A DNA stretch of 64,000 nt from Rachicladosporium sp. CCFEE 5018. Taxonomy: Eukaryota; Ascomycota; Dothideomycetes; Cladosporiales; Cladosporiaceae. Below are positions 20,809 through 31,772 of the stretch, one piece after another. Position 1 is the stretch's first letter. Every line of letters begins with the position of its first letter. The notes under the pieces are model-generated. The model did not search any database. It saw only the letters and a list, made by a program, of their open reading frames with translations, and was not told where the DNA came from. The DNA is taken from positions 1,930,106 through 1,994,105 of the forward strand of contig KZ111140.1 of the NCBI GenBank assembly GCA_002077045.2. Direction: 5' to 3'. Position numbers and translations under genes: made by a program.

Positions 20809-21985
20809 CTACCCGAGACTGCAAGACGTGCTCCCAACGCATTTCGGAGTTCCTGGACCATGTCGATGGAATTGACACCTCCACTCCGGGCTCGACGCTG
20901 AAATTTTCGTGCACGGCTCCCGCCACCGCAGCAAGTGCATCTCCATCGCGTACCCAGCCGGTAGCCCTTTGACCCATTGCTTGTCCGGGTGCGGCACACT
21001 GTCGTAGTATGCAGCTCCCAACGCTACCACTACCTGTCTCAGCATACACTCAGGTTCAGTACTCTGCCAGATGTCTCTTATGACCCGCGTGCACGGCTTT
21101 CCCTTTCCGACCTTGACATGTCTGGCGATATAGAAGTCCATGACTGCGTTACAGAACTTGTCGTCCTGCATATACTCCCCAGCCAAGTACAGGTCAACGA
21201 TGGGCAGACACCTGCACCACATGTCGTCAAAGTAGCAATCCGTACCAAGTAGAGGGTCGAATGTTCCTTGATATAGCCATTCTTGGTACATATGCCAAGT
21301 TCCGCGGGCGATGCGCATGTGTGACATGGTCCTCGGGTCCAGCGGAGGGAGATCGTCTCGAAGGGCAGCCTTCAGCACAGGGCATGGGACGGAGACCGAG
21401 CCCACGTCTATGTGATGCTCAGTCCCGTCAATGTCGACGATACCGACGATACTTGAGAACGAGATCTTACAGCTCGACATCGTCCCGTCTCTCTTCGGCT
21501 GCTCGACCCTCGCGACCTCCTTAAAGGGCCGTTTTGCGCCGCACTTTGGCCAGCCATTCGTCTCGGCTTCGGCTTGCACTCGTTCGAGCGTGTCTCGTCT
21601 GTGTTGGCGCCTATGTTGTCAGTCAACAGTGTACACGTAAGACTGATACATGCACTCACTGCTTCTCCCACTTGTCCGGCTCTCCGGCGAGCTCATCGTT
21701 GAGATCGTAGGCTGCAGCCATACCAGATTTATTCGTGTGCAACCCGTGCGGGCTGAGTGGACGTCAGTACGTATTTCTATGCCGACGGAAGAGGGCCACA
21801 CACCCTCTGTATATCGCCCAGCTGCGACTGGACTCCTTCACAATCGGAGGTATCCCCTTGCGCTTCATCTCGGTGGTCTCGTCGCGGACCTGGACAAAGT
21901 GCCAGTGTGAGCTCGTAGCTACGAAGAGCGGAAGTCGTGGTCGGACGCGGAAGACCAAGTGATTGCAACATGTGTATTCTCGTGA
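20809..21985 (-). CDS. BTB/POZ-like protein, multi-exon (intact member of a local paralogue pair)
   Basis: Fungal BTB/POZ-like protein of unknown role. Exons resolved by splice sites: exon from about 21985 to 21804; 21752-21660; and 21610-20809. Introns are 51 and 49 bp and the phases agree. The 5' end is not fixed: an acceptor-like CAG precedes 21985, and the first exon is uncertain. The BTB-like region lies in the last exon (IVDIDGTEHHIDV through GTWHMYQEWLYQGTFDPLL to DDKFCNAVMDFY). The upstream exons encode a charged linker (RDTLERVQAEAETNGWPKCG) and, further 5', LPLFVATSSHWHFVQVRDET. A clear paralogue, frameshifted, sits at 58757-59895. Confidence 0.65.
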
Positions 21986-22326
21986 CTGTCCGCATGTCAG
22001 TGCTTGTGTCGAGGCCATTCACTCTACGTCTGCGCTGTGTATGACGTACTATGTAGGATGAAGTGAAGAGAACAACGCGGTGTACATATGAGTCAACAAT
22101 CCCCGGGCGCCGTCAACGCAGAGGAAGAAGATGACGAGATAACCCGTAAGATGAGAACCATATTGTAGCTGTTCAATGTCTCCTTGGAGCCTAAGACGTG
22201 TGCCTGAGAAGACCTGCCTAGAAAGCATCTGCACGTAAGACGCGTCGAAGTAGCAAGTCACCAAAATGGAAGGTACGACCAGACGCGTTGTTTCGACTTC
22301 ATACCTCATACTCATATTGCCACCCC
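21986..22326. other. intergenic or unresolved 5' exon of the BTB-like gene
   Basis: May hold the first exon of the gene at 20809-21985 (ATGs near 22020 and 22090 on the minus strand). No clear choice is possible from sequence alone. Confidence 0.35.
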
Positions 22327-23137
22327 TCAAGCAGGACTCCCCCGATTCCTCTCGCCACCCACCGCAGTCCCCACGTCCTCCTTCTTGACCTCGGTCCCCT
22401 TGACCCTCGGGAACCCAAAAGTCTTACTCACGCCCCCCTTCAACCCCTGCCACCTCCCCACCTTCGCCTTATTACTCCACACCAGCGCCCCAACCCATGG
22501 CTGCACATTCAACTTCAACGTCAACGTCGCATTCCCCACCTCCGCGATCTTGCCAGAGATGTCCGTAATCTGGTACTTCGGCTTCTGATCCTTCAGTCTC
22601 ACTATTCCGGGCTGAGTGCCGGCTGGAAAGGCTGAGGAAAGGGATTTGAGAGCGGTGCGTTTCTTTTGGGATGTGGGTGGTTTCGAGGTGGGGTGGATGT
22701 AGGTGTTTTGGTGCCAGGGGGCGGAGAGCGAGGGGATTATGGCATCCCAGATTATGGCTTCGGAGTCAGGGGTAGTGGAGCTGGACTCGGAGGAGGGAGA
22801 GGGATAGGAAGCGGTTATGTAGAGGAAGATTTGCTTTGTGTTCCAGTTGAAGAGGGTGCTGAGATCTGTGGAGTCGTGTCAACCGAGTGTAGAGCTTACG
22901 CAGGATCACCCGTAACTTACCAGCATCTAGATCGAAGCGCACGTTCGCGTACTCCTCCCTCTTCGTACTGTAGTAGTGTGGCCGACGTTTCACTACCTGC
23001 ACATTCCGCAACTCGAGCTTTGCTTCAGGCGACTGAGGGCTAAGTATCACGCTGAAGGCTATGGCGGCAGCAACGGCAAAGGCAACTGACGTGAACAGTC
23101 CGAACACATTCTGAATGCGCACAAATGTCGAGTGCAT
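22327..23137 (-). CDS. SPC3: signal peptidase complex subunit 3
   Basis: SPC3/SPC22-23, an essential accessory subunit of the ER signal peptidase complex. Exons 23137-22921 and 22865-22327 with a 55-bp intron. Splicing joins FDLDA to DLSTLFNWNTKQIFLY, the diagnostic SPC3 stretch, and gives 251 aa. Residues 1-12 (MHSTFVRIQNVF) and the following hydrophobic segment (to about residue 33) form the single N-terminal membrane anchor; the rest is lumenal. A Ser/Pro-rich loop is inserted near residue 100. The later motif IIWDAIIP and the end (LTLKLNVQPWVGAL) match the family. The ATG at 23137 is preferred over the upstream Met because it starts at the conserved N-terminus. Confidence 0.93.
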
Positions 23138-23438
23138 GGTGGCGTAGTGTACGAGCAGACTGGCTGCTGAGACGAGAATGTTTGTTAAGGCATGGGAAAG
23201 TGTTGTGCTGAGGACATGTGCTGGTCGAGCTTGAGGTGAGGTGGCAGTCTGGCCTTGGCGTTGTTTGAGACAAGGGGAGTGAATGAAACGGCAATTGAAG
23301 GTCATTAGCCTGTCAATGATTGGTATCTGAGTCTCTAACCGCATACACAATGACCGCTCTCCTCCCTCGTACTGGATATGGTCTTCATTTGCTGCAACGA
23401 ACGTCCTTCGCGACCACCCTCCTCCTCAATATCCCCCC
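23138..23438. other. intergenic
   Basis: Promoter side of SPC3 and 3' flank of the minus-strand gene starting at 26144. No other feature is seen. Confidence 0.5.
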
Positions 23439-26144
23439 CTACATTTCGGAAGCCAACACGTTGCGTGCATCAACTCCCTCCCCATCATCCATCTTCAAGG
23501 TCCAGCCCGTCGTCCACCCAGCCTTGCGTTCGCTGACCATCTCCGAGCACTTGACGTCAGTAGTTCTCTTCAACGCCGCCCGCTCTGCTCCAACGACAGC
23601 TTCATCCTTGCAAAGCTGCTCGAGAATGCCCATTGACTTCGACAAGCCCGAGCTCAGATTCGTGTACTCGTACCCTTTGCATGGCAGGGTCTCGGTTGGC
23701 GGCCAAGTGAAGCACGTTGCTGAGTTGAGTCTCGGTGTCGTGAGCTCCTTGTTCGCCACGGACACTTGCTCATCGCCCGTGAGTTCGTTGTCTTTCTGCT
23801 TCAAAGACTGTTCCTCCTGCCCCTCCATCTTCTTTACCAACCCCATCTCTCTCAACGTCTTCGTGCATGACTCCTCGTAATTCATCTGTATCTCCTGCTG
23901 CAACAAGTCGACATCCCTCTCGTTCAGCTTCTCCGGCTCCTGGCGCCAATTTAGAAGTCGGAACAGGCGTAGGGCGTCTACGTCTTTGCAAGCGTCCTCG
24001 CTACTCTGCATGTCGCTTGACATGGCGTTGCGACGGCGGTTGGCTGATTTCCCGGCTGAGTTTGGGAACGGCGTAGAGTCAACATTGAAGAGCTCATCGT
24101 GGAGAACAGTGTCGCGCTCCCACAAATATGTAAGCTCCGGACCAGCGTCGAAGTCAAAAACGGAGTCGCGGCGAAGCCGGTGGTCATGCTCCGACTGCTC
24201 GATGGTATGATCAGGCGCGGCAGACACCAGGCCCTGAGATGGAGCTGGAAGGTCTCCATTCGAAGGCGAAGATGATCTCTCGAGCGCGAGATTGTCCGAA
24301 TGACAAGACAGGCCTGCCGCAGTCTTACGCTTGGGTGACTTCGACACTGAGACTGGGACCGGGGCTTTCCAGCTGCGCGCCTCTCGTTTCGGCGAAGCTC
24401 TGGGCTGCGTGACCGATAGTGGCGCTCGTCCCGCTTGACGAAACCTCCGTGACGACCTTGGTGTTTTCGGAGACGAGACGACTTCGGATGGCGTTGTGTC
24501 AATGTGGGTCTCAATGTTAAAGCGCGGACGCTCAGCTGTAGTGTCACGCATCGTCCAGCCCTTGACCTCGCGTGCCTCGTCTGTAGGAGCTGTAAGATCC
24601 CAGATGCTGGCCATGGTCAGAGGATTAAGATCAAGCGGGTTCTCCAGGAAATTAGAGTTAGCCTTGATCTGCAAGAAATTCTTCAATTCCGTCCTGCTCA
24701 GAGGCGAAGCGAAGTGCTCACGGCGCTTTGGAGGCGCGCGAGGAGTGTGACTCGGCGTAGCAGTGGAGCAGGACGAGGGCGGCTTGATGAGGGAGTCGAA
24801 GTATGGATGCTCGATCCTCGCATGGCGGACTCTGATAGGCGTACAAGGCAGCGACTGGTCAAAGAAGCTGTAGCCGTGAGCTGCTTGGCCAGCCTCAGTC
24901 AGATCGTGCAGGAGATGGTGGTCGAACAGGTTCCGTAAAGGCGACGTATCGAAGCATTCGTGGGCGGTAGGTGATCTGATCTCGTCGGAATTGCCACCGC
25001 AGATATCCGGCCTCCGCTTGATGTGTACAGGCACGGCAGCACGGACGATGCGTTCGAGCTTGACGTTGCCAGGGAAGACGTTGATGACGATAGCTGCAAT
25101 GCCCAGTGGCATAACGAATCCGTCCTGTCGCTCGGCGCCGAATTCTCTAGCGAGGGATGCTGGCCATGTCCCTTCCAGACGTTGACTCTCGTTACTCCAG
25201 CCAATATGAGCAGGTATACTAGTCTCGTACTCGATGTGCAGTGCTCGATGGCCGGATGAGTCGCAGGCGGCGACTTGATCTAGTGTAGGGAATATTGCGA
25301 CTGCTTTGCCCTCAGTAATCACATTCTGCAGGTCCACGAAGTCGATCAGTGGCAGACTGCGCGCGTAGTGGATGGTAATAGGTAGATCCTGCCGGGCGTA
25401 CGAGACCACATCGACATGAAAAGTGACCTCAATCGAGGGAAATCGTCCGATATCGTGGAAGAAACACGTGCGCAAGGATGAAGTTCTCCAAATCCGCATC
25501 GAAACCGCGGCTTCTCGGCCAGCGGAAGAACTCGAGGTGCTTCTCGGTCACCTCTTCGCAGTCAAGGAGGGCTTGACGCATGCTATCGACGAGGCTAGCC
25601 ACAGGAATAGTCACAGGCTGAGTGCCAAGATGTTGTAAATAGTGCGCGAACTCTCGTAAAAGCCATGAACCTTCCTGAGCTTGTATAATGTTAGCTCGCA
25701 ACTGTCAATTACACGATACAGCGACGATGAGAGCGTACCTGTGTGTGTATTGCCCTGCGTACATGTGTGTATATTGCCCTGTTGCTCGAGAAAAGCCTCC
25801 GCCGCGATTGAGATTGTTTCGCGTGCCAGTACGATTTCGAACGTCTTTTCCTAGAAGAACACCTCGTAGGCAGCCAGCGTGTCCGGTAAGCGCCACACCG
25901 TAACGACGTCTTGATCTTGCACCCTCGCGAAGCCGTCTCTCGCTTGTGAGCTTGTGATGAGTCGGGGAGCACGGACGTAGTCGTCGTAAGCTTGAGTGGT
26001 TGCGTAGAAGAGATCGAGAGGCTGTTCGTACCGCTGTCCACAGGCGCCAGCGAGATGGATAGTCAGCTTGCTGATGAGGTCTTCGACACGCGTGCTGGTC
26101 TTGCTACGGCTGTGGCTGGCGGGCTTGGTGGGTGTGGTAGCCAT
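23439..26144 (-). CDS. unrecognised large multi-exon protein
   Basis: I do not recognise this family. The proposed start is ATG at 26144 (MATTPTKPASHSRSKTS). Exon 1 ends near 25899; a 48-bp GT...AG intron (25851-25898) removes an apparent in-frame TAG and joins QDQDVVT to EKTFEIVLARETIS. A second intron near 25671-25731 joins to GSWLLREFAHYLQHLG. A third step, at 25443-25482, is a 40-bp GTGTTT...GAG segment whose removal joins ENFILAH to VTFHVDVVSYAR; it is either a very short intron or a frameshift. The last exon is about 670 codons. It has a folded part (ITIHYARSLPLIDFVDLQN) up to about 25000, then a Ser/Pro-rich region and a charged C-terminal part (DVDALRLFRLLNW, EIQMNYEESCTKTLREMGL). Confidence 0.5.
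25732..25783. repeat. short imperfect tandem repeat
   Basis: Two to three imperfect units of about 20 bases built on gtgtgtattgccctg(cg) with GT-rich linkers. They lie at the end of exon 2 or the start of intron 2 of the minus-strand gene. This is probably simple slippage. Confidence 0.5.
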
Positions 26145-26665
26145 GAATCCGGATGTTCGATTTGTGGGGTACTGTCTATGCTGCGAATCTCCGAATATTG
26201 ATGCCCGGTAGTGATGGAATTGACGGTATCGCTAGGTAGGTGTTTTGACGATGTTGATGTATTGTGAGGGTCGAACGGTTAAGTAGTGAGTCTCATGTGC
26301 TGCAGTCGCGTTCAGCAGTCTGTTCACCGGCAAGCGCATCATGCACCGGCGTATGTACCTGCGCTTCTCCCGAATTGTGAACGTCTCCCTGTGCTACTAC
26401 AGTAGCACCTGCAGCAGTGAATTAATATGTCGCCGTGTCCATGAGAGTCTCGAGGCCTTGACAGAAGACTTGCTGCCTGAGTTTCTCTCTCGTTGATGTT
26501 GCGTGACACATTGGCTGTCGTAAGTGCACTTATAGCAGCATAAGAGCCTTCAGACTTTCAGTGACAGACTGAGGTGCACCCCGGTACACTATGATGATCT
26601 CTTCACGAGATCGAACCTTCGTCCTCTTGCAGAAAGTCCAGTATGCGTAATGATCATGAGTATGA
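26145..26665. other. intergenic, 521 bases
   Basis: Promoter region of the gene starting at 26144 and 3' flank of the kinase ending at 26666. No coding or RNA gene is seen. Confidence 0.5.
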
Positions 26666-28116
26666 TCACACAGCATCCATACTTGCCCTCGTACTCAATA
26701 CCTCATTGCGATTGCCGAGCTTCGAGATCTGCAGGAAGGCATCAACACCATACCCCTCAAGACTATGCACCTCGAGACTTCCAGCCCAGTACTCGGCATA
26801 AATCTTGCTCATCGGCAGACCCATGCCAAGTCGCAGATCGGGTGGTCGACTCGACAATGCAGTAAGCGATGAGCCATACTTCTCGCCACTACCTTGACCA
26901 GATCCGGGTGAGTGACTTCGATCGGGACCAGTAGAGTCGGCCCAGCGGAGTTCTTGCATTGTCCCAGCAAGCTTGGGTACCTGCTCGAGGTTCTGTAGGC
27001 GCATGTTGCGACGCGGGCCTTTTGCGAAGGACCAGAGGTATGGCAAGATGGCACGATCGATGCCGCCGCCTTGATCTGAGACGCGGATGATCACGCTTTG
27101 TGCAGCTTCGCAGATGAGGACTTCGATAGGTCTGGGGCTTGACGACTGTCGCTGTTCGATCACGCCCTGCATGCTGTTGCGCAGAAGCTCGCCGATGATG
27201 TACTCAATATGAGAAGGAACTGGAAGAAATGAGCTTGTGACTTACAGGTGACTATGTTTCGGGACCTACTATAAGGGAACGTCGTATCCAGGTGGCCCTT
27301 GATTACCACTTCAGGAACCGCCACAGATGGGCCGTACGCCTTGGACATAAGCTCCGTCGCAGTGGCCGCACATGTCTCGATGATCTCCTTAGCACTGCAC
27401 TTGAGGAAGATCTCGCCGACGAAATCGTCCTCGGGCGCCATCGCCGACTTTTTGGCATTGGGGAAATGCCACGCAGAATGAAACGTCTCGGTCAATGCCA
27501 GATGCTGCTCGGCAATCACTCTACGACTAATCCGAGACCGTAACAGCGTAGTCATGAAACGATCACATTCCTCGCTTGAGACTGAGTCCTGGATTTCTAG
27601 CACTCCCATGCCAAGGCTGGGAATCACACTGAGATGTTCCTGGAGGCACTGGACGAGCACCTCACGGTATTTGTCATTATCCTCGAGGGTACGGATCTCA
27701 GGCACCTTGCGAAAGCGTTCGAAGGCTGTGTAGTATAGCTCGTACACGTGAGCTATGTGTCGGTTCTTGAGAGCTGAGTAAGGCAGCGTCTGCATGTTAC
27801 GCAAGCGGTGAGCGATCCTCGTAGGCAGCTCAAGTCGAGCATAGTTGGCGCCCTGTATGAGGCGATCCTGCGTCAAGGTGCGGCCAAAGAAGGTCAGCTG
27901 TCGAAGGCTGATCGGTCGGACCTCCCTTTGCACCCATTCATCGAGGATTGATGAAGGTCGCCAAGGGGGTGCAACATACTGAGCCGGTCTGCTGGCAGCT
28001 GCTGCGACCGCGTAGCCCCTTCGTTGGGGTCCGCGGAGCATCAGCAGCCCAGGCGACGCGACAGGCGCCCAGCTTGTGACCCTCATGCTGACCTGGGATG
28101 CTGACGGGGACCTCAT
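26666..28116 (-). CDS. mitochondrial pyruvate/branched-chain 2-oxoacid dehydrogenase kinase (PDK/BCKDK family)
   Basis: Mitochondrial protein kinase of the GHKL fold that phosphorylates and inactivates a 2-oxoacid dehydrogenase E1. Exons 28116-27270 and 27219-26666 with a 50-bp intron. Splicing gives TFPYIPSHIEYIIGELLRNSMQ, the family's N-box, and a 466-aa protein. An Arg-rich presequence (about 1-40) fits mitochondrial import. The four-helix regulatory domain contains RHIAHVYELYYTAF and the later helix RISRRVIAEQHLAL. ATP-lid motifs are SDQGGGI and GLPMSKIYAEYWAG, ending in the Gly-rich EGYGVDAFLQ. An insertion of about 35 residues (SPGSGQGSGEKYGSS) sits in the ATP lid. Pyruvate versus branched-chain specificity is not decidable here. 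Confidence 0.92.
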
Positions 28117-28600
28117 TATCTACATCCTCAGACAAAAGATATGGAAATGCCAAGTCTCTGCCCCGCGTCCTTGACTCGACTTCAGATCTAGCACCATGGC
28201 ACATCTATCATCATAATGCACCGCTGAAGGCACATGAAGAGTCGGACCGGTGCGGCAAGCACGACTGAAGTATATGCTGATGCGACTTCACTTCTGCGAA
28301 AGCAGACTTTTCTGCTTGCACGTGACTTCACGGCCGAAAGTGCCTGCGCTCCTTCATCCCATGCCTTTGTCAACAGAGACATGACGTTGCCACGTCCCGC
28401 AAAATCCGCAGCCAGTACGAGTTGACCTTGCGTACTCGCGTCTGCCAACATCTCACCTCCACGCCATCTTCCATAGCGCTACTTGATTGTCTTGCGCAGA
28501 CCCCTCAACTTACTCCTAACTTATCCCGAATACCCTCGTTTCCTCCCACGTAGCGGCATCTGTGCTGGCGCATGCACACTAGGCCACTGCAGCTGCGAAC
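28117..28600. promoter_or_regulatory. divergent promoter region, dehydrogenase kinase/USP
   Basis: A 484-base spacer between two divergent genes. No distinctive element was identified. Confidence 0.45.
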
Positions 28601-30634
28601 ATGGATCAGGTAAGCTACGCTGGTGTGACCACGCATATGCCACAGACATGTGATTTGAGACTTCGGCTGTCCATTCGAGTCTCCATTGCCTGGAATGCCA
28701 TGCCATTGATGCTTCTATGCTGACCATGCACCACTAGATTGGCAGCGACATGCAGCTGGACTCCGACTACGACGAGAAGACCTACGTGAACGACACAGAG
28801 AGTGTGGCACTAATAACGAATGATGATGCCGACAGCATGTTGGACGAATCGCTGCCGCCAGCGGAACCTGCAAAGCCAATGGCAGACGATCATGAGGCAA
28901 TGAAGGAGCGGTTCCTACCATCATCGCCAGATTACGAGACGGAAGCCGAGGCGATCTTTACGTGGGACATCACAGATTGGCGGTCATTGCCTAAGAGGAC
29001 ACATGGCCCGACGTTCAACTGTGCTGGCCATCCGTGGCGGGTGCTGTTCTTCCCTGCTGGCAATGCTGCCTCAGAAAGTGTCTCGTTCTACCTGGAGCAA
29101 GGATTCGGCGATGAGAAGCCAACGGATGACTGGTATGCGTGTGCACAATTTATGCTTGTGCTGTCGAATCCGAACGATCCGTCGATCTACATACACCATG
29201 AGGCGAACCACCGGTTCACACTGGAGGAGGGTGATTGGGGCTTCACACGGTTCGCCGACAAGAATAAGATATTCGCGGCAAGTTACGATGGTGCCGACAG
29301 ACCACTTGTCGAAGGTGACACGGCGCGGATGACTGCATACATTCGAGTGCTTAAGGATCCCACCGGCGTGCTCTGGCACAACTTCGTCAACTACGACAGC
29401 AAGAAGGAGACGGGTATGGTCGGTCTTCGGAATCAGGGTGCTACATGCTACCTGAATTCTCTACTGCAATCGTTGTACCTTACCGGCGCATTCCGAAAAG
29501 CAGTTTACCAAATACCAACCTCCACTGAGCAGGAACGGACGAATTCGACATCAGCATACGCACTACAGCGGCTATTCTACAGGCTGCAAGCAGATCAAGT
29601 GGCAGTCTCGACACAAGAGCTCACACATTCATTCGGCTGGGAAAGCCGACAAATTTTCGAGCAACAGGACGTTCAAGAGCTGTCCCGCATACTCATGGAG
29701 AAGCTGGAGACGCACATGAAAGGTACAGAGGCTGAGAAGGCGCTGCCAGACATGTTCGTGGGCAAAATGAAGACGTATCTGAAATGCATCAACGTGGACT
29801 ACGAATCAAGCCGCACAGAGGAGTATTGGGATCTGCAACTCAATGTTTCGGGATGCAAAAGCGTAGATGAGAGTTTTCGGGACTACATACAGGTGGAGAC
29901 ACTTGAGGGCGACAACAAATATGCTGCCGAGGGTTATGGACTGCAGGAGGCTAAGAAAGGCGTCATTTTCGAAAGCTTCCCGAATGTGCTGCATCTGCAG
30001 CTCAAGCGATTTGAGTACGACTTCCAACGAGATGCAATGATGAAAGTGAACGACCGATACGAATTCCCGGACGTGCTAGACTGCACACCATATCTGGATG
30101 AGACGGCTGACAAGTCGGAACCCTGCATATACCACTTACACGGCGTGCTCGTGCACTCTGGTGACCTGAACGCCGGACACTACTACGCTTTCCTGAAGCC
30201 CTCGAAGGAGGGCGACTTTTTCCGATTCGATGATGATCGAGTGACTCGTGCGACGAAGCGTGAAGCGATTGATGACAACTTTGGTGGAGACTACGCCACG
30301 AACGGAATCAATGGTGCTGCCAAGGGCCAGAATCCGTACACCAGACAATGGTCAACAAAACGCTCTAACAACGCGTACATGCTGGTATACATTCGAGCAA
30401 GTCAGCTTGATCGAATACTACCTCCAGAGGAACAGATGCAACCACCCGAACACTTGCCGATCCGGATACAAGAGGAACGCGTAGCAGCTGAAAAGCGAAG
30501 GAAAGAGCGCGAAGAGGCTCATCTGTACATGAACGTGTACGTCGCGACAGAGGCGAGCTACAGAGCGTACGAAGGCACCGACATTATCAACTGGACCTCG
30601 GAGTCTGAGACCGACCTGTCAGCGCCCAAGATCT
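28601..30634 (+). CDS. ubiquitin-specific protease, USP7/Ubp15 type (3'-truncated by gap)
   Basis: Deubiquitinating enzyme of the USP7/HAUSP (yeast Ubp15, fission yeast Ubp21/22) class. Exon 1 is only ATGGATCAG (28601-28609). A 128-bp intron with a CTGAC branch and CTAG acceptor leads to exon 2 at 28738. The N-terminal MATH/TRAF-like domain starts at TFTWDITDWRSLPKR and ends near DPTGVLWHNFVNYDS. The USP catalytic domain begins GLRNQGATCYLNSLLQSLYL (catalytic Cys) and contains the His box DLNAGHYYAFLK, then DDDRVTRATKREAIDDNFGG and NNAYMLVYIRAS. The frame is intact up to the gap. The expected C-terminal ubiquitin-like domains are missing only because contig B ends. Confidence 0.93.
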
Positions 30635-30734
30635 NNNNNNNNNNNNNNNNNNNNNNNNNNNNNNNNNNNNNNNNNNNNNNNNNNNNNNNNNNNNNNNNNN
30701 NNNNNNNNNNNNNNNNNNNNNNNNNNNNNNNNNN
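30635..30734. other. assembly gap (100 N), contig B/C junction
   Basis: Left of the gap is the USP gene; right of it is exon 1 of a second cyclophilin copy on the other strand. The flanks are unrelated. Confidence 0.98.
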
Positions 30735-30868
30735 CAGGTCACATCGAAGTAGGCTTTAACAACCATATTGGCGGTGCTTGCGTGGAATGATCGAGTGGTT
30801 GAAGGTGTGGAGGAAAGTATCCGAGAGGATGATGGACCCAGTCGTGTTGTTGGTTGAAACTTGAACAT
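30735..30868 (-). CDS. cyclophilin, N-terminal 44 codons only (contig C copy, cut by gap)
   Basis: Second copy of the 5' end of the cyclophilin gene, identical at the protein level over MFKFQPTTRL...VVKAYFDV. It includes both the presequence Met and the internal Met. The rest lies in the gap, so this is an assembly truncation and not a pseudogene. Confidence 0.85.
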
Positions 30869-31772
30869 ATTTCAGGCCAGGTGAGGGGCACTTGTTGTGG
30901 ATTGCTCTGAAAGGCAAGAACGACCCCGCCAGCAAGGTGGGATGGTGGGGCAACTGTGGGTGGCACAAGAAACGTCAGCATTGAATCGGAGGTAAGCTGC
31001 GGCGACGCCGGGTATGCTGGCTTGGCGTTGAACATCGAAAGGGGCAGCTTGAGGAGGCGAATGCTGGATGTTGGGGAGGAGGTGCAGCAAATGCCATGCT
31101 GCCATGCTACCACGCGCTGTGGGGGTGATGCATGATGTGCCATGTTGGTCCTGGAGTGTGGGAGGACCTACCAAACACGATCTATTGTATGAATGGAAAG
31201 TACCTGCAATCTCGTCAATCGGTGTCCCGAGTCGTCCTTTTTGCAATGCAGAGGTAGGTGAGCGGAGCCGACTTACTGGTGTACAGAGTGTAGATACTAC
31301 AACGACAGAAGGGAGATTGTAATGGCGATGAAAATGTAATTCATATGCACTACCCGATCGAGAAGCATTGACTCGGATATGAACGTTGCACGATGGTGAC
31401 ATAAGCGGGCATCACTCCAGAGATACAAGACTGACATTGATGAGACCATGGGGGCATGTGATCAGCTACACGCCCGCACTGTTCGATCCGTTTTCGCGAG
31501 CTTGTCGCAGCCATCCGAACATCGCGGTCAAAGGTCCAGGTCGGGTTACTGTGAGATCTTTCGACCACAGCCAGATGCAGCGAGATCCAGGGTCCAGCTT
31601 CACCACGGATACTCCCGTCTGAGGACATCTTGTAGTGCAGCCGTTGTCCCCTGCTCAACGTGGCTGCCATTTCGCGTGCACCTCACCAAAGGATCGCGCG
31701 TAGCCTCTCCAGCGAGTCATAACAGTCCCAATTCCTCTCAACACCCGAGATCGCCCCTGGCCGTCGCCCAAG
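30869..31772. promoter_or_regulatory. divergent promoter region, cyclophilin/epsin (copy C)
   Basis: Nearly identical to 14082-14986. No other feature is seen. Confidence 0.5.

Noticed and set aside
23439..25499. Single 686-aa ORF starting at ATG 25499
   Set aside because: Upstream exons in the same strand and compatible splice sites extend the gene; the ORF start is inside a coding stretch in another frame.
25851..25898. In-frame TAG in the first exon as a nonsense mutation
   Set aside because: A 48-bp GT...AG intron with the common local length removes it and keeps the frame, giving a smooth protein junction.
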